This document shows, one piece after another, positions 1 through 8,297 of a DNA stretch of 64,000 bases. The number at the start of each line of letters is the position of its first letter. Position 1 is the first letter of the stretch. The notes beneath the pieces were generated by a model. That model was not told the DNA's origin and searched no databases. It saw only the letters and a list, made by a program, of their open reading frames with translations. This DNA is from Maridesulfovibrio ferrireducens (GTDB lineage Bacteria; Desulfobacterota; Desulfovibrionia; Desulfovibrionales; Desulfovibrionaceae): contig NZ_JAEINN010000002.1 in NCBI RefSeq assembly GCF_016342405.1, forward strand, positions 248,001 through 312,000. The letters run 5' to 3'. The position numbers and the translations under genes are program-made.

Positions 1-212
1 AAAAGAAGACCTGCACTAACCCCTTCTGATATTTTAACATCATCGTGCGGTTTAAATTGTTTTTCAATATTATCCTTCATTAAAGAGGTCTTTTTACTTG
101 AATCCTGTTTAACGGTTAAATCATTTCCCAGATTAATTTCAGCAGCCTGAACTTGAATTGCTGCTATTGATAGAATTAAGGATATTATTAATGTGATGGT
201 GAATTTAGACAT
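1..212 (-). CDS. Small exported protein, paralogue of the next gene (3' end outside window)
   Basis: Minus-strand reading frame starting with ATG at 210-212 and open to the window edge (about 70 residues visible). It begins with a signal peptide: a short basic start (MSKF), a hydrophobic core and a likely cleavage after VQA-A. The mature part contains ISEGVSAG, which is also present in the protein encoded at 406-714, and the two also share the AAE after the signal peptide and a similar T-rich/charged middle. They are therefore tandem paralogues. No family is recognised; a periplasmic or outer-membrane location is inferred from the signal peptide. The ribosome binding site is weak. Confidence 0.6.
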   Translation of the reverse strand, partial: MSKFTITLIISLILSIAAIQVQAAEINLGNDLTVKQDSSKKTSLMKDNIEKQFKPHDDVKISEGVSAGLL

Positions 213-405
213 ATGATATTTTTCTTGAATTTGTATAAAATTGTTAAAATTTTTTCTTTCATTATTAATATAAGAAATATGAAGCATTAGTATAAAATCA
301 ATAAACTTAAAGTTTGAATAATGAGTATTATTATATTCAATAATATTTTCGTTATAAATGGGTGCTCATTAACATGGAGGGAAGCACGTAATTAAGACGA
401 TTTTT

Positions 406-714
406 TTAAAAGCTGAAACTGAATCCCAGTCCAAGGCCGAATCCCTGTTTCTCGGGGGTATAGCTCTGACTGTTTTCAGGAATATTCGAATCAAGTCCGA
501 AGATGAACCCGGCGCTTACTCCCTCAGATATGTTAAAACTATTAGTAACTTTAGAGTTATTAGTCAGACGACTTGTATTGCGGGAATTGTTTTTTTCAGT
601 ATCAAGCCTGATAGTAAGCTCTTTCCCTGCATAACGTTCTGCAGCCTGAATTGAGGCTGTAGTCAGTCCTATAAGTATAATAGTTGTTATGATTATGATG
701 ATCGTTTTCCACAT
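406..714 (-). CDS. Small exported protein of unknown function, 102 aa
   Basis: ATG preceded by a good Shine-Dalgarno (GGAAGGTG in the minus reading). Residues 1-24 form a signal peptide ending SIQA-A. The mature part is hydrophilic and Asn/Ser/Thr-rich, contains ISEGVSAGF near the middle, and ends in an alternating Gly/Leu/Phe stretch (GFGLGLGFSFSF). A terminal Phe on an amphipathic strand is typical of outer-membrane beta-barrel C-termini, but the protein is too short for a full barrel by itself. It is a paralogue of the truncated gene at 1-212. The function is not recognised; cell-envelope location is inference. Confidence 0.65.
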   Translation of the reverse strand: MWKTIIIIITTIILIGLTTASIQAAERYAGKELTIRLDTEKNNSRNTSRLTNNSKVTNSFNISEGVSAGFIFGLDSNIPENSQSYTPEKQGFGLGLGFSFSF

Positions 715-766
715 AAAATCACCTTCCTTTTATGGCTCGCGGAAAAATTTTCTGAGACCTCCTTTC

Positions 767-783
767 TGTATATAATTTATACA
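767..783. promoter_or_regulatory. Near-palindrome TGTATA-N5-TATACA upstream of the small exported protein gene
   Basis: The 17-bp sequence TGTATATAATTTATACA has 6-bp perfect arms around a 5-bp centre. It lies about 50 bp upstream of the ATG at 714, where a promoter would be expected, and its AT-rich centre could itself act as a -10 element. It may be an operator or simply an AT-rich promoter core. No regulator is assigned. Confidence 0.3.
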
Positions 784-831
784 AGAAACAGACCGTCTTG
801 GTATAAAACTAATAAATTTAAGGAGTGCGAA

Positions 832-951
832 ATGGGGATTTTTTTTAAGGGAAAAAAGTGCACTGGGAATTGTAAATTCAGGAAAGCGAATCTGGATTGC
901 AATGCAAAAAAAGAGCCTGAAGATGAATGTCTTCAGGCTCTTTTTTTGTAG
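832..951 (+). CDS. Probable 39-residue cysteine-rich small protein overlapping a terminator
   Basis: ATG at 832 is preceded by a strong Shine-Dalgarno, AAGGAG at 820-825, with 6-nt spacing. The frame runs 40 codons to TAG at 949-951. The product is basic and has four cysteines at positions 10, 14, 23 and 33 (a KCTGNCKF segment, then LDC, then DEC), which could bind a metal. Its last 12 or so codons coincide with the hairpin and U-tract of the terminator at 906-947, so a transcript ending there would lack the stop codon. No homologue is recognised. The good ribosome site favours a real gene; the terminator overlap is the main doubt. Confidence 0.45.
   Translation: MGIFFKGKKCTGNCKFRKANLDCNAKKEPEDECLQALFL
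906..947. terminator. Bidirectional intrinsic terminator
   Basis: A-tract, then stem AGAGCCTGAAGA pairing with TCTTCAGGCTCT across a short loop, then T7. Both strands carry a U-tract. On the minus strand it lies just past the stop of the M23 peptidase gene; on the plus strand it overlaps the end of the small cysteine-rich ORF. Confidence 0.85.
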
Positions 952-975
952 TATTATGTTTTAATAATTAACTGT

Positions 976-2304
976 TTAGTCCGATGGCTGGTCCATTTTG
1001 CTGGTGATATTGTTTTTTATCCATGTTTCGTCCCACCATTCATATGGATTGACGGGAATTCCGGAACAAATAACTCCATAGTGGAGATGATCTCCACCGG
1101 CCATACCGGTTGCTCCTGTTTTTCCTATTATCTGTCCGGAGTCTACGACATCCCCTACAGCAACGTCGATCTGGCTGAGGTGTGAGTACAGAGTTTGCAG
1201 TCCTAAGCCGTGATCAATAATGACTGCATTTCCATATATCCCGAAATCCTGAGCGGCCAGAATAATGCGCCCTTTGTTAGCCGCTGGAATAGGAGCATGT
1301 CTTGTGCTTGCGAGGTCTATTCCCAAATGAGTCTGGTTATCTATTTTTTTGCCATTGTGCAGGTAGGTTCTACGATCCCCAAAGCTGGCACGTGATGCGG
1401 AATTCGGCAATCTCAAGAATTTCTTTTCAAAGAGAAAGGTCGGAGAGGTATCAAGCCCGAGTTTTCGTAGTTCAGCTCTGTTGGTTACACGTAATTCGCG
1501 ATTAACTTTCAGAAAGAGATCTACCGGATTTGTAACTCCCGGGAAACTGCTTTCAAATTGAGGCATTTTTGTGCTCAAAAAGCGGTCTGAAATATTAATG
1601 TTGTCGTGTTTATATTTTTTGGCATTCGTATGATACCAAAAGGTGCTGGTTCTTTTGTTTTTTGCTGCATCTTCAGCTACTAAAACTGGATTGAAGGTTT
1701 TTACATCAGAGTAAAACGGCATGGCAAAAAGGCACGCATATTCGCCGTTAGGTTGTTTATACCCCGGGAAAAAATCATCTCCCGACTTCACGCCTGTTTT
1801 CATTGGAGTTTCATCAAGCGTATAAAGAATCAAAGCGCAGCCGCCTTGAGTCAGGTTATGAGTGCTTGTCTGCACTGTTATTTTGGGGGCAATGGTATCA
1901 AGCGTGTAGTTGCCTCTGGCAATAATCGCATTTCCGCTGCCGAATCCGGCAAGCGAGCTGTCTACAGCCCATACAGCAATCTCAAAATCACCTTGTTTAA
2001 TTTGTTTTTTCTTGATTATGATTTCTTGATTATAATCAAAAGTTCCTTTCGGCAGAGTTTGTTCCTTAAGAGTGGTTTTCTTTTTGCCTTGAGTTAAAAC
2101 AATTTTTACAGCTTTAAGACCTGACTCCGCATCATTTATATTAACTGCGATCGGTGTTGTAAACGTTATAAAGCCATTGTCCGGGGTTATTGTAATTTGT
2201 GGCGCGTCTGTATCTTTATATAATAGATATGCTCCTCCACTGAGAAGCCCTAAAGTTATAATCAATATTATGAACGGAACCACGCGACTCTTGTTTCTTG
2301 CCAT
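976..2304 (-). CDS. Membrane-anchored M23 (LytM-type) metallopeptidase
   Basis: 442 residues. A basic N-terminus is followed by one membrane segment (about residues 8-29), then roughly 200 residues of beta-rich extracytoplasmic sequence, then a C-terminal peptidase M23 domain. The zinc-site motifs are visible: HLGIDLA (HxGxD type) and HLHYG (HxH type), with the typical LYSHLSQIDVAVGDVV and GQIIGKTGATG segments between them. M23 enzymes cut peptidoglycan cross-links or act as amidase activators; all metal ligands appear present, so an active endopeptidase is likely. It acts in the periplasm, tethered to the inner membrane. It is a single gene, with its own terminator downstream. Confidence 0.9.
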   Translation of the reverse strand: MARNKSRVVPFIILIITLGLLSGGAYLLYKDTDAPQITITPDNGFITFTTPIAVNINDAESGLKAVKIVLTQGKKKTTLKEQTLPKGTFDYNQEIIIKKKQIKQGDFEIAVWAVDSSLAGFGSGNAIIARGNYTLDTIAPKITVQTSTHNLTQGGCALILYTLDETPMKTGVKSGDDFFPGYKQPNGEYACLFAMPFYSDVKTFNPVLVAEDAAKNKRTSTFWYHTNAKKYKHDNINISDRFLSTKMPQFESSFPGVTNPVDLFLKVNRELRVTNRAELRKLGLDTSPTFLFEKKFLRLPNSASRASFGDRRTYLHNGKKIDNQTHLGIDLASTRHAPIPAANKGRIILAAQDFGIYGNAVIIDHGLGLQTLYSHLSQIDVAVGDVVDSGQIIGKTGATGMAGGDHLHYGVICSGIPVNPYEWWDETWIKNNITSKMDQPSD

Positions 2305-2546
2305 TACGTATCCTTTAGTTCTTTAATTAAGTCTGAAAAAAATGAGAATCTGTTTAACAGCGTTACTCTAACAGCAAACAGGTGGTTTGTTCAATGTACA
2401 ACATTGGCAAGTTTCAATACGCCTATTAGTGCTATAGATTTATCTGATGGCTTTGTTAAATTTGTATTGGTATATTGTTGACGTAAAACTCTGGAGTGTG
2501 TATGTGATATTAAAAAATAAAGTCAATGTGACGCTATTTTTTAGTA

Positions 2547-2566
2547 AGTAAGGACAGCGCCTTACT
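2547..2566 (+). promoter_or_regulatory. Leader hairpin upstream of hysB
   Basis: A perfect 7-bp inverted repeat, AGTAAGG / CCTTACT, with a 6-nt loop lies 28 bp upstream of the hysB ATG and just before its Shine-Dalgarno (AAGGAGG at 2584-2590). It could stabilise or regulate the mRNA. There is no U-tract, so it is not a terminator. Confidence 0.4.
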
Positions 2567-2594
2567 AGCGCCGGCAACTACCAAGGAGGTAGGG

Positions 2595-3539
2595 ATGAGT
2601 TTGACCAGGCGAGATTTCGTGAAATTGTGCACAGGAACAGTGGCTGGCTTTGGGGTTTCCCAGATGTTCAACCCGAGCGTTGTGCAAGCACTTGAGAAGT
2701 TTGTACCACATGTATTCTGGATACAGGGACAGGGCTGTACCGGATGTTCGGTTTCACTTCTTAATTCAGTGCATCCTTCCATTGCGAAGGTTTTGCTAGA
2801 TGTAATTACACTCGATTTTCATCCGACCATTATGGGGTCTGAAGGTGAAGTTGCTTGGGGACACATGACAGATGTGGCTAAAGAGCAGAAGGGTAAATAC
2901 ATTGTTATTTTTGAAGGATCAGTACCAGTGGCAGAAAATGGTCACTATTGTATCCTCGGTGAAAAAGACGGCAAAGAGTATACCATGCTTGAGACTACTC
3001 TTGAAATGGCCAAGAACGCTGCCGTTGTTGTTAACGTCGGTACTTGTGCTGCTTATGGTGGTATTCCTGCTGCTGAAGGTAACGTTACTGGATCTACTTC
3101 CGTAACAAAAGTACTTGCTGATAACGGTATTAAGACTCCTGTAGTCAATGTTCCCGGCTGTCCTCCACATCCTGATTGGATGATTGGAACTCTTGTTTAC
3201 GCTATTAATGCGATTGAAGAGAAAGGACTTGAAGGCGGACTTGGTGAAGTTGTCAAAATTCTTGACTCCGAAGGGCGTCCTACACCTTTCTTTGGCGAAA
3301 ACATTCATGACAATTGTCCTTATCTTTCTAAATTTGATGAGGATGAATTTTCTAAAGTTTTCACTGATAAAGAAAACTGTCGTTACGAACTCGGCTGTAA
3401 AGGTCCGAGCGCTAATGCCGATTGCTTTAAACGCAAATGGAATGGCGGCGTTAACTGGTGTGTAGAGAACGCAGTATGTCTTGGTTGCGTGGAACCGGGA
3501 TTCCCGGATGAAATGTCCCCATTCTACGAAGCCGGTTAA
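2595..3539 (+). CDS. hysB: Periplasmic [NiFeSe] hydrogenase small subunit
   Basis: 314 residues, electron-transfer subunit carrying three Fe-S clusters for H2 oxidation or production with periplasmic cytochrome c3. The N-terminus has a twin-arginine signal (TRRDFVK), so the folded dimer is exported by Tat. Proximal cluster ligands are recognisable at C48 and C51 (GCTGCS), C151 (GTCAAYGG) and C189 (PGCPPHPDW); the C-terminal third has the further cysteines for the medial and distal clusters. The N-terminal sequence (LCTGTVAGFGVSQMF) matches the HysB type rather than HydA/HynB. A strong Shine-Dalgarno (AAGGAGG) sets the ATG. hysA follows after 24 bp. Confidence 0.95.
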   Translation: MSLTRRDFVKLCTGTVAGFGVSQMFNPSVVQALEKFVPHVFWIQGQGCTGCSVSLLNSVHPSIAKVLLDVITLDFHPTIMGSEGEVAWGHMTDVAKEQKGKYIVIFEGSVPVAENGHYCILGEKDGKEYTMLETTLEMAKNAAVVVNVGTCAAYGGIPAAEGNVTGSTSVTKVLADNGIKTPVVNVPGCPPHPDWMIGTLVYAINAIEEKGLEGGLGEVVKILDSEGRPTPFFGENIHDNCPYLSKFDEDEFSKVFTDKENCRYELGCKGPSANADCFKRKWNGGVNWCVENAVCLGCVEPGFPDEMSPFYEAG

Positions 3540-3563
3540 TAGCTAATAGGAGTATTTTTCCTA

Positions 3564-5096
3564 ATGTCAAAATCAAGTACGCCCGCTAAAGACGGGAAAA
3601 TAAAGATTGCCATTGACCCGGTTAGCCGGATTGAAGGTCACCTCAAAGCTGAGGTTGTTGTTAAAGACGGAAAAGTTGTAGATGCCTGGCTTTCAGGTGG
3701 TATGTACCGCGGTTTTGAGAATATTCTGGTTGGTCGTGATCCTCGCGATGCAGCTCAGTTGACTCAGAGACTTTGCGGTGTATGTCCTACAGCTCATTCT
3801 ACCGCAGCTTGTTTAGCTCTTGATGACGCTTGTGATGTCAAAATTACCAAAAATGGTAGAGTCACAAGAAACCTCATCTTCGGTGCTAACTACTTGCAGT
3901 CTCATCTTCTGCATTTTTATCATCTTGCAGCTTTGGATTTCGTTAGAGGACCAGGTAAAGCGCCTTTCGTCCCTCGTTTCGATCAGCCAGATCTTCGTTT
4001 GGATGAAAAAACCAATGCAGTAGCAGTTGATCAGTATATTAAGGCTCTTGAAATTCGTCGTATCTGCCATGAAATGGTAGCTCTCTTCGGTGGAAAAATG
4101 CCTCATATCTCTGGTCAGGTTGTTGGTGGAACTACTGAAATTCCGACTAAGGAAAAGCTTGCAGAATATGCCAGCCGCTTCAAAGAAGTTCGGAAATTTG
4201 TAGCTGAAACCTATCTTCCTACCGTTTATCTTATCGGATCTGTTTATAAAGATCTGTTTAAGATCGGTGGTGGTTACAAGAACTGTATGTCATACGGTGT
4301 ATTCCCAATGGATGAAGAGGGTACTAAAACTCTCATCGATTCCGGTGTATACATTGATGGTAAAGATGAGAAATTTAATCCTGCTCTTATTAAAGAGTTC
4401 GTTAAATATTCATGGTTCGAAGACTCTTGTTCCGATCTCCATCCGAGCAAAGGTAAGACCATTCCGGATGTTCACAAAGAAGGAGCTTACAGCTTCATCA
4501 AAGCTTCTCGTTACAACAAGAAGCCTGTTGAAGTTGGTCCTCTTGCTCGCATGTGGATACATAATCCAGAACTCAGTGAAATCGGTAAAAAACAGCTTAA
4601 AGACCTCTACGGTATCAAAGCTGTTAAATTCCGTGATCTCGGAGAAGATCTTGCATTCTCTCTTATGGGTCGTCACGTTGCACGTGCTGAGGAAGCTCTC
4701 ATTGTTGCTGATGCAATCAATGATACTTGGCTCAAGGAAATTAAAGCCGGCGAAGATACATACGTCGAGTCTAAAGTTCCTGTAACTGGTGAAGGTATCG
4801 GATTCACTGAAGCTCCTCGCGGATCTTTGCTGCATTACATAAATATTCAGGATTCTAAAGTAGCTAACTACCAGCTTATGCCTGCTACTCTCTGGAACAC
4901 AAACCCTCGTGATGACATGGGGCAGCGTGGACCTGTTGAGGAAGCTCTCATCGGTTGTCCAGTTCCAGACACTGGAAGTCCTGTAGACATATCAAGGATC
5001 ATTAGATCCTTTGATCCATGACTAGGCTGTGCCGTGCACGTGTTGCACGCAGACACTGGTAAGAAAACTGTTCATCACATTCAGGAAGGATGCTAG
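3564..5096 (+). CDS. hysA: [NiFeSe] hydrogenase large subunit, selenoprotein with UGA (Sec) at 5019-5021
   Basis: Catalytic subunit of the NiFeSe hydrogenase. The frame runs from ATG 3564 through an in-frame TGA at codon 486 to TAG at 5094-5096, giving 510 residues. The N-terminal Ni ligands are C71 and C74 in RLCGVCPTAH. The C-terminal motif reads DP-U-LGC-AVH: selenocysteine 486 replaces the first cysteine of the usual DPCxxC, and C489 is the second ligand. Read as a stop, the TGA would remove half of the active site. The tail after H492 (VLHADTGK...) is the peptide that a maturation protease removes. Family identity and ligands are seen directly; Sec incorporation is inferred from known HysA proteins. 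selA, selB and selC are not in this window. Confidence 0.95.
5022..5060 (+). promoter_or_regulatory. Bacterial SECIS-like hairpin for selenocysteine insertion in hysA
   Basis: Directly after the UGA codon the mRNA can fold by hand into a hairpin: GUGCA (5034-5038) with UGCAC (5044-5048), a 5-nt apical loop CGUGU, an internal loop, and a lower CUG/CAG pairing (5027-5029 with 5050-5052). Bacterial SelB recognises a small stem-loop within about 40 nt after the UGA with G and U in the loop, which this fits in place and size. The fold was not computed. Confidence 0.6.
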
Positions 5097-5169
5097 GTTA
5101 GCTGGTATAACCATAGCGGGGACGTAGTCCCGTATTTTCTATAGTGAGAACTATTCAGGATCATAATAG

Positions 5170-5212
5170 CTCCCGGGCGCAGGAATTATCCCGTGTCCGG
5201 GAGTTTTCTTTT
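5170..5212 (+). terminator. Intrinsic terminator after hysBA
   Basis: CTCCCGG (5170-5176) pairs with CCGGGAG (5197-5203), followed by TTTTCTTTT. A second small hairpin with a 3-nt loop and a T-rich tail lies upstream at 5117-5140. It separates hysBA from hysD, so hysD probably has some expression of its own. Confidence 0.75.
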
Positions 5213-5281
5213 ACATTATTTGTCCTGAGTTGTTGATATAACTGAGAAAAGTTTTATTGAATTGTTTCAAAGGATTAAAAA

Positions 5282-5755
5282 ATGAAGAAGCTACTTGTTT
5301 TGGGGGTGGGAAATATTCTACTCATGGATGAAGGCGTTGGCGTTCATGCCATTGAGGCTTTGCGCAAAGAAGAATGGCCTGAAAATGTTCACATGGTCGA
5401 TGGCGGAACATTTACACAGGATCTTTTTCATGTACTGGAAGGGTATGATGGCCTTCTGGTGCTTGATATTGTTCACGCAGGAGAGGCTCCCGGAACAGTC
5501 TATATGTTTGAAGAAGATGATCTCATTCAAAATGATGATCAACGTTTATCTTTACACGATATTGATTTGATTGATTCTTTGCATATGGCCGAGATGGTTG
5601 GAAAAAGGCCAAGAATGCGCGTTATAGGTATGGAACCCAAAAGTTATACAGAATGGGGTCTGGAAATGACTCCTGAGGTTCAAAAAACTTTCCCGCATTT
5701 TCTGGACGTTTCAAGAAAAGAAGTGAACAGATTTATTGAAGAATTCAATAGCTGA
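5282..5755 (+). CDS. hysD: Hydrogenase maturation endopeptidase
   Basis: 157 residues, HybD/HyaD (peptidase M52) family. After Ni insertion this protease removes the C-terminal peptide of the hydrogenase large subunit. The N-terminus LGVGNILLMDEGVGVHA is the family signature. The Ni-sensing residues line up with HybD: E17, D62 (in VLDIVHAG) and H92 (SLHD). Its place right after hysBA implies HysA is its substrate. The ATG follows an AAAGGA ribosome site. A weak terminator follows. Confidence 0.9.
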   Translation: MKKLLVLGVGNILLMDEGVGVHAIEALRKEEWPENVHMVDGGTFTQDLFHVLEGYDGLLVLDIVHAGEAPGTVYMFEEDDLIQNDDQRLSLHDIDLIDSLHMAEMVGKRPRMRVIGMEPKSYTEWGLEMTPEVQKTFPHFLDVSRKEVNRFIEEFNS

Positions 5756-5765
5756 TTGAATTATA

Positions 5766-5801
5766 GGCGGTCCAGGAAGATAACAGCCGGGACCGCCTTT
5801 A
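5766..5801 (+). terminator. Probable terminator after hysD
   Basis: GGCGGTCC (5766-5773) pairs with GGACCGCC (5790-5797), followed by a short TTT. The stem is strong but the U-tract is poor. Confidence 0.5.
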
Positions 5802-5812
5802 ATATTAGTATG

Positions 5813-6250
5813 TTACTCTTCGGTTTGTTCTAAAGCTTCCATAAGGCTTATAGTCAGCTTCAAGAAGTCTGCTTCAGTCAGAATCCCTGTCAGTTCACCT
5901 ACTTCATTTACCACGGGTAAACATCCGTATTTGTGGTTAAGCAGCAAGTACGCAGCCTCTTTCAGCAGTGTTTCTGAGGTAACGGTCTTAATACCGGTTC
6001 TCATTATTTCCCCTACGGGAATACCTGAGTCAATTTCACCCTGAGTTGTGGGATCAATTCCTGCTAAATGTGAAATAGTTGCTCCAAGTATGTCTCTGTG
6101 GGTAATCAGGCCGATAAAAACACTCTTTTCGTTTACGATCGGGATATGTCTGATTCTTTGTAGATCCATCAAGGAGCGGGCCATTCTCAAGGTGTCATTT
6201 TCATTGAGAGTGAACAGTTTGTTTGTCATTAGATCAGTAACTTTCAGCAT
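5813..6250 (-). CDS. Tandem CBS-domain protein
   Basis: 145 residues made almost only of two CBS domains (about 1-60 and 80-140). The first begins VTDLMTNKLFTLNENDT and ends RHIPIVNE...GLITHRDIL; the second has the matching GCLPVVNEVGELTGILTEADFL. CBS pairs bind adenine nucleotides and usually regulate a partner enzyme or channel. This stand-alone protein has no catalytic domain, so its partner is unknown. Start chosen by a strong AAGGAGG ribosome site 6 nt before the ATG. Confidence 0.85.
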   Translation of the reverse strand: MLKVTDLMTNKLFTLNENDTLRMARSLMDLQRIRHIPIVNEKSVFIGLITHRDILGATISHLAGIDPTTQGEIDSGIPVGEIMRTGIKTVTSETLLKEAAYLLLNHKYGCLPVVNEVGELTGILTEADFLKLTISLMEALEQTEE

Positions 6251-6616
6251 GTGATCCTCCTTTTCCTTACCTATAATCTCTCTTTATGAACCTTTCGTGT
6301 CAAGAGGCGTATGCATAAAATTGAAGTTTAAATGGTTGGATGCTGTATTCTGGTTGACTTGCCCGGTAAAATCTGATTTGCAACTGCGAACGATAAAATT
6401 TAAGTTGGCACAGGTTAGAAGCTTGATGTCTTTAAGTTTCTGACGTTTATTGTATAGTATTTTGATAATACCTCAAAGCTGAGGGCTAACATAAAAAATT
6501 TTGCAGACGGTCGATTTAGGGAGAAATAGAGTTTTAGTTAATAATATTATAAGCTAACTCTGTTTTTGTTTTATTGATAATGTTTGTTTTGAGGCAAAAC
6601 CTCATCGGGGGAGAGT
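6251..6616. other. Intergenic region with divergent starts; possible pcm promoter
   Basis: 366 bp between the divergent CBS and pcm genes, with no ORF of note. A candidate sigma70 promoter for pcm is CTGACG (6440-6445), an 18-bp spacer, and GATAAT (6464-6469). A small stem TGAGG-CAAAA-CCTCA sits just before the pcm ribosome site. Nothing else was seen. Confidence 0.35.
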
Positions 6617-7261
6617 GTGCGGATTGATCCAAAGTTCAGCAGAACTAAAATGGTTGAAGAGCAGATTGTAGCCCGTGGTGTGGTTGATCAAAATGTTTTA
6701 TCAGCTATGCGTAAGGTTCAAAGGCATCTTTTTGTGCAGGGAGCTCTTGCTGACAGGGCATATGCCGACAGTGCTCTTCCTATCGGGGAAGGGCAGACTA
6801 TTTCTCAGCCGTTTATTGTTGCTTACATGTCGGAACTTTTACAGATCAAGTCCGGACATAAAGTTCTGGAAATTGGAACCGGTTCTGGATATCAGGCAGC
6901 AGTACTGGGTGAAATGGGCGCTGAAGTTTATTCCGTTGAAAGAATACGTAAACTTTTTATTGCCGCACGAACTCTTCTTTTTGATCTGAGGTATTTTAAT
7001 ATTCGTCTAAAACTTGATGATGGTACAATGGGATGGCCTGATGAAGCCCCTTTTGACCGGATTATAGTTACAGCCGGTGGGCCGGAAATACCTCAATATT
7101 TGATAGATCAGCTTGCCGATCATGGCAGAATGGTTATACCTGTTGGGAAAGAAAAGAGAAGACAGCAACTTATTCTGGTTACAAAGGAAGACGGTAAAGT
7201 CACAGAGACAGATATGGGCGGATGTGCATTTGTTGATCTTGTGGGGAAACAGGGCTGGTAA
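6617..7261 (+). CDS. pcm: Protein-L-isoaspartate O-methyltransferase
   Basis: 214 residues, normal length. Repairs damaged L-isoaspartyl residues in proteins using S-adenosylmethionine. The family signature is intact: [19 protein letters not shown], followed by the SAM motif [19 protein letters not shown] and the later [13 protein letters not shown]. The start is a GTG at 6617 behind GGGGGAG. The DUF368 membrane protein gene follows after 23 bp and may be co-transcribed; this pairing has no obvious functional meaning. Confidence 0.92.
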   Translation: MRIDPKFSRTKMVEEQIVARGVVDQNVLSAMRKVQRHLFVQGALADRAYADSALPIGEGQTISQPFIVAYMSELLQIKSGHKVLEIGTGSGYQAAVLGEMGAEVYSVERIRKLFIAARTLLFDLRYFNIRLKLDDGTMGWPDEAPFDRIIVTAGGPEIPQYLIDQLADHGRMVIPVGKEKRRQQLILVTKEDGKVTETDMGGCAFVDLVGKQGW

Positions 7262-7284
7262 TCGAGTATATTTTGGGAGAATAA

Positions 7285-8244
7285 ATGAATTTAATTCAAG
7301 CATGGAACAACGGTCCCGGGCCGAACTCTATTCGTGAGTATCTGATTTTGATGCTCAAGGGATTGTGTATGGGCGTTGCCGACATTATTCCGGGAGTATC
7401 CGGCGGAACAATGGCCTTTATCACAGGTATCTATGATCAATTGATAGATTCCATCCGTTCGTTTAATGGAACCTTCATTAAGAAATTAGTTACATTTGAT
7501 TTGATAGGCGCTGTGGCTGTGCCTCATTTGAAATTTATAATTCCACTCCTTTTTGGCATTGTTCTGGCCATGGTTTCAATGGCCCGCATAATTCATTCTC
7601 TTCTTGGCAGTCACCCGGTTCAAGTCTGGTCTCTCTTTTTCGGGCTTATTGCTTCTTCCATTTTGGTGGTAGGCCGGAGAATTGGTAAATTTTCCTTTAA
7701 AAATATTTTGTCCGGTGTACTCGGGGCTATTTTCAGTTTCGTTCTGGTCGGATTGATTCCTGTTACGACTCCTGATACTTTGTGGTTTGTTTTTATATGC
7801 GCTTCAATATCTATTTGTGCCATGATTCTGCCGGGAATAAGCGGAGCCTTTATTCTGCTGCTGCTCGGTAAATATGAGTACATCACTGGAGCACTTCGAA
7901 ACCCGGCAAGTCCTGAAAATACAGCTATCCTGATCGTATTTGTATGCGGGTGTGCCTGTGGAATTTCTCTGTTTTCTCGCGTTCTTCATTATTTTCTTGA
8001 AAAGCATCATGGTGTTACGATCAGCATCCTTACAGGATTTATGGCTGGTGCCATGCGTAAAATATGGCCGTGGAAAGAGGTTCTTGATTCAGTGGTTATT
8101 CGCGGGAAGACTCATGTTTTGAGTGAAGCAAATATTTTGCCTTCCGCTTATAATGAGGAGTTTGCTACGGCTGTTGGATTAATGGTTGTCGGCTTTGCAA
8201 TAGTAATAATTTTGGAATGGATATCTTCAGCTCAAAGGAGCTGA
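7285..8244 (+). CDS. DUF368-family integral membrane protein
   Basis: 319 residues with about eight to nine hydrophobic segments. The N-terminal signature MGVADIIPGVSGGTMAFITG and the internal related motif MILPGISGAFILLLLG are hallmarks of DUF368 (related to the PopT group); DUF368 proteins have been implicated in undecaprenyl-phosphate recycling across the cytoplasmic membrane. The assignment to the family is direct; the transport role here is from family knowledge only. The start has a GGGAG ribosome site. mrp follows after 53 bp. Confidence 0.85.
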   Translation: MNLIQAWNNGPGPNSIREYLILMLKGLCMGVADIIPGVSGGTMAFITGIYDQLIDSIRSFNGTFIKKLVTFDLIGAVAVPHLKFIIPLLFGIVLAMVSMARIIHSLLGSHPVQVWSLFFGLIASSILVVGRRIGKFSFKNILSGVLGAIFSFVLVGLIPVTTPDTLWFVFICASISICAMILPGISGAFILLLLGKYEYITGALRNPASPENTAILIVFVCGCACGISLFSRVLHYFLEKHHGVTISILTGFMAGAMRKIWPWKEVLDSVVIRGKTHVLSEANILPSAYNEEFATAVGLMVVGFAIVIILEWISSAQRS

Positions 8245-8297
8245 TTTTGGTCGGGAGTAATTCTCCCTTAAGTTAAATATACAACAAAGGTATAAAA

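Noticed and set aside
2468-2485. TTGGTATATTGTTGA upstream of hysB as a sigma54 promoter
   Set aside because: GG-to-G(C) spacing is one base short and the conserved C is missing.
2919-4835. Long open frames antisense to or shifted within hysB and hysA
   Set aside because: They overlap strongly supported hydrogenase genes and show no family features; they reflect codon bias.
6411-6430. TTGGCAC...GCTT resembling a sigma54 promoter upstream of pcm
   Set aside because: The distance between GG and GC elements is two bases too long for a sigma54 promoter.
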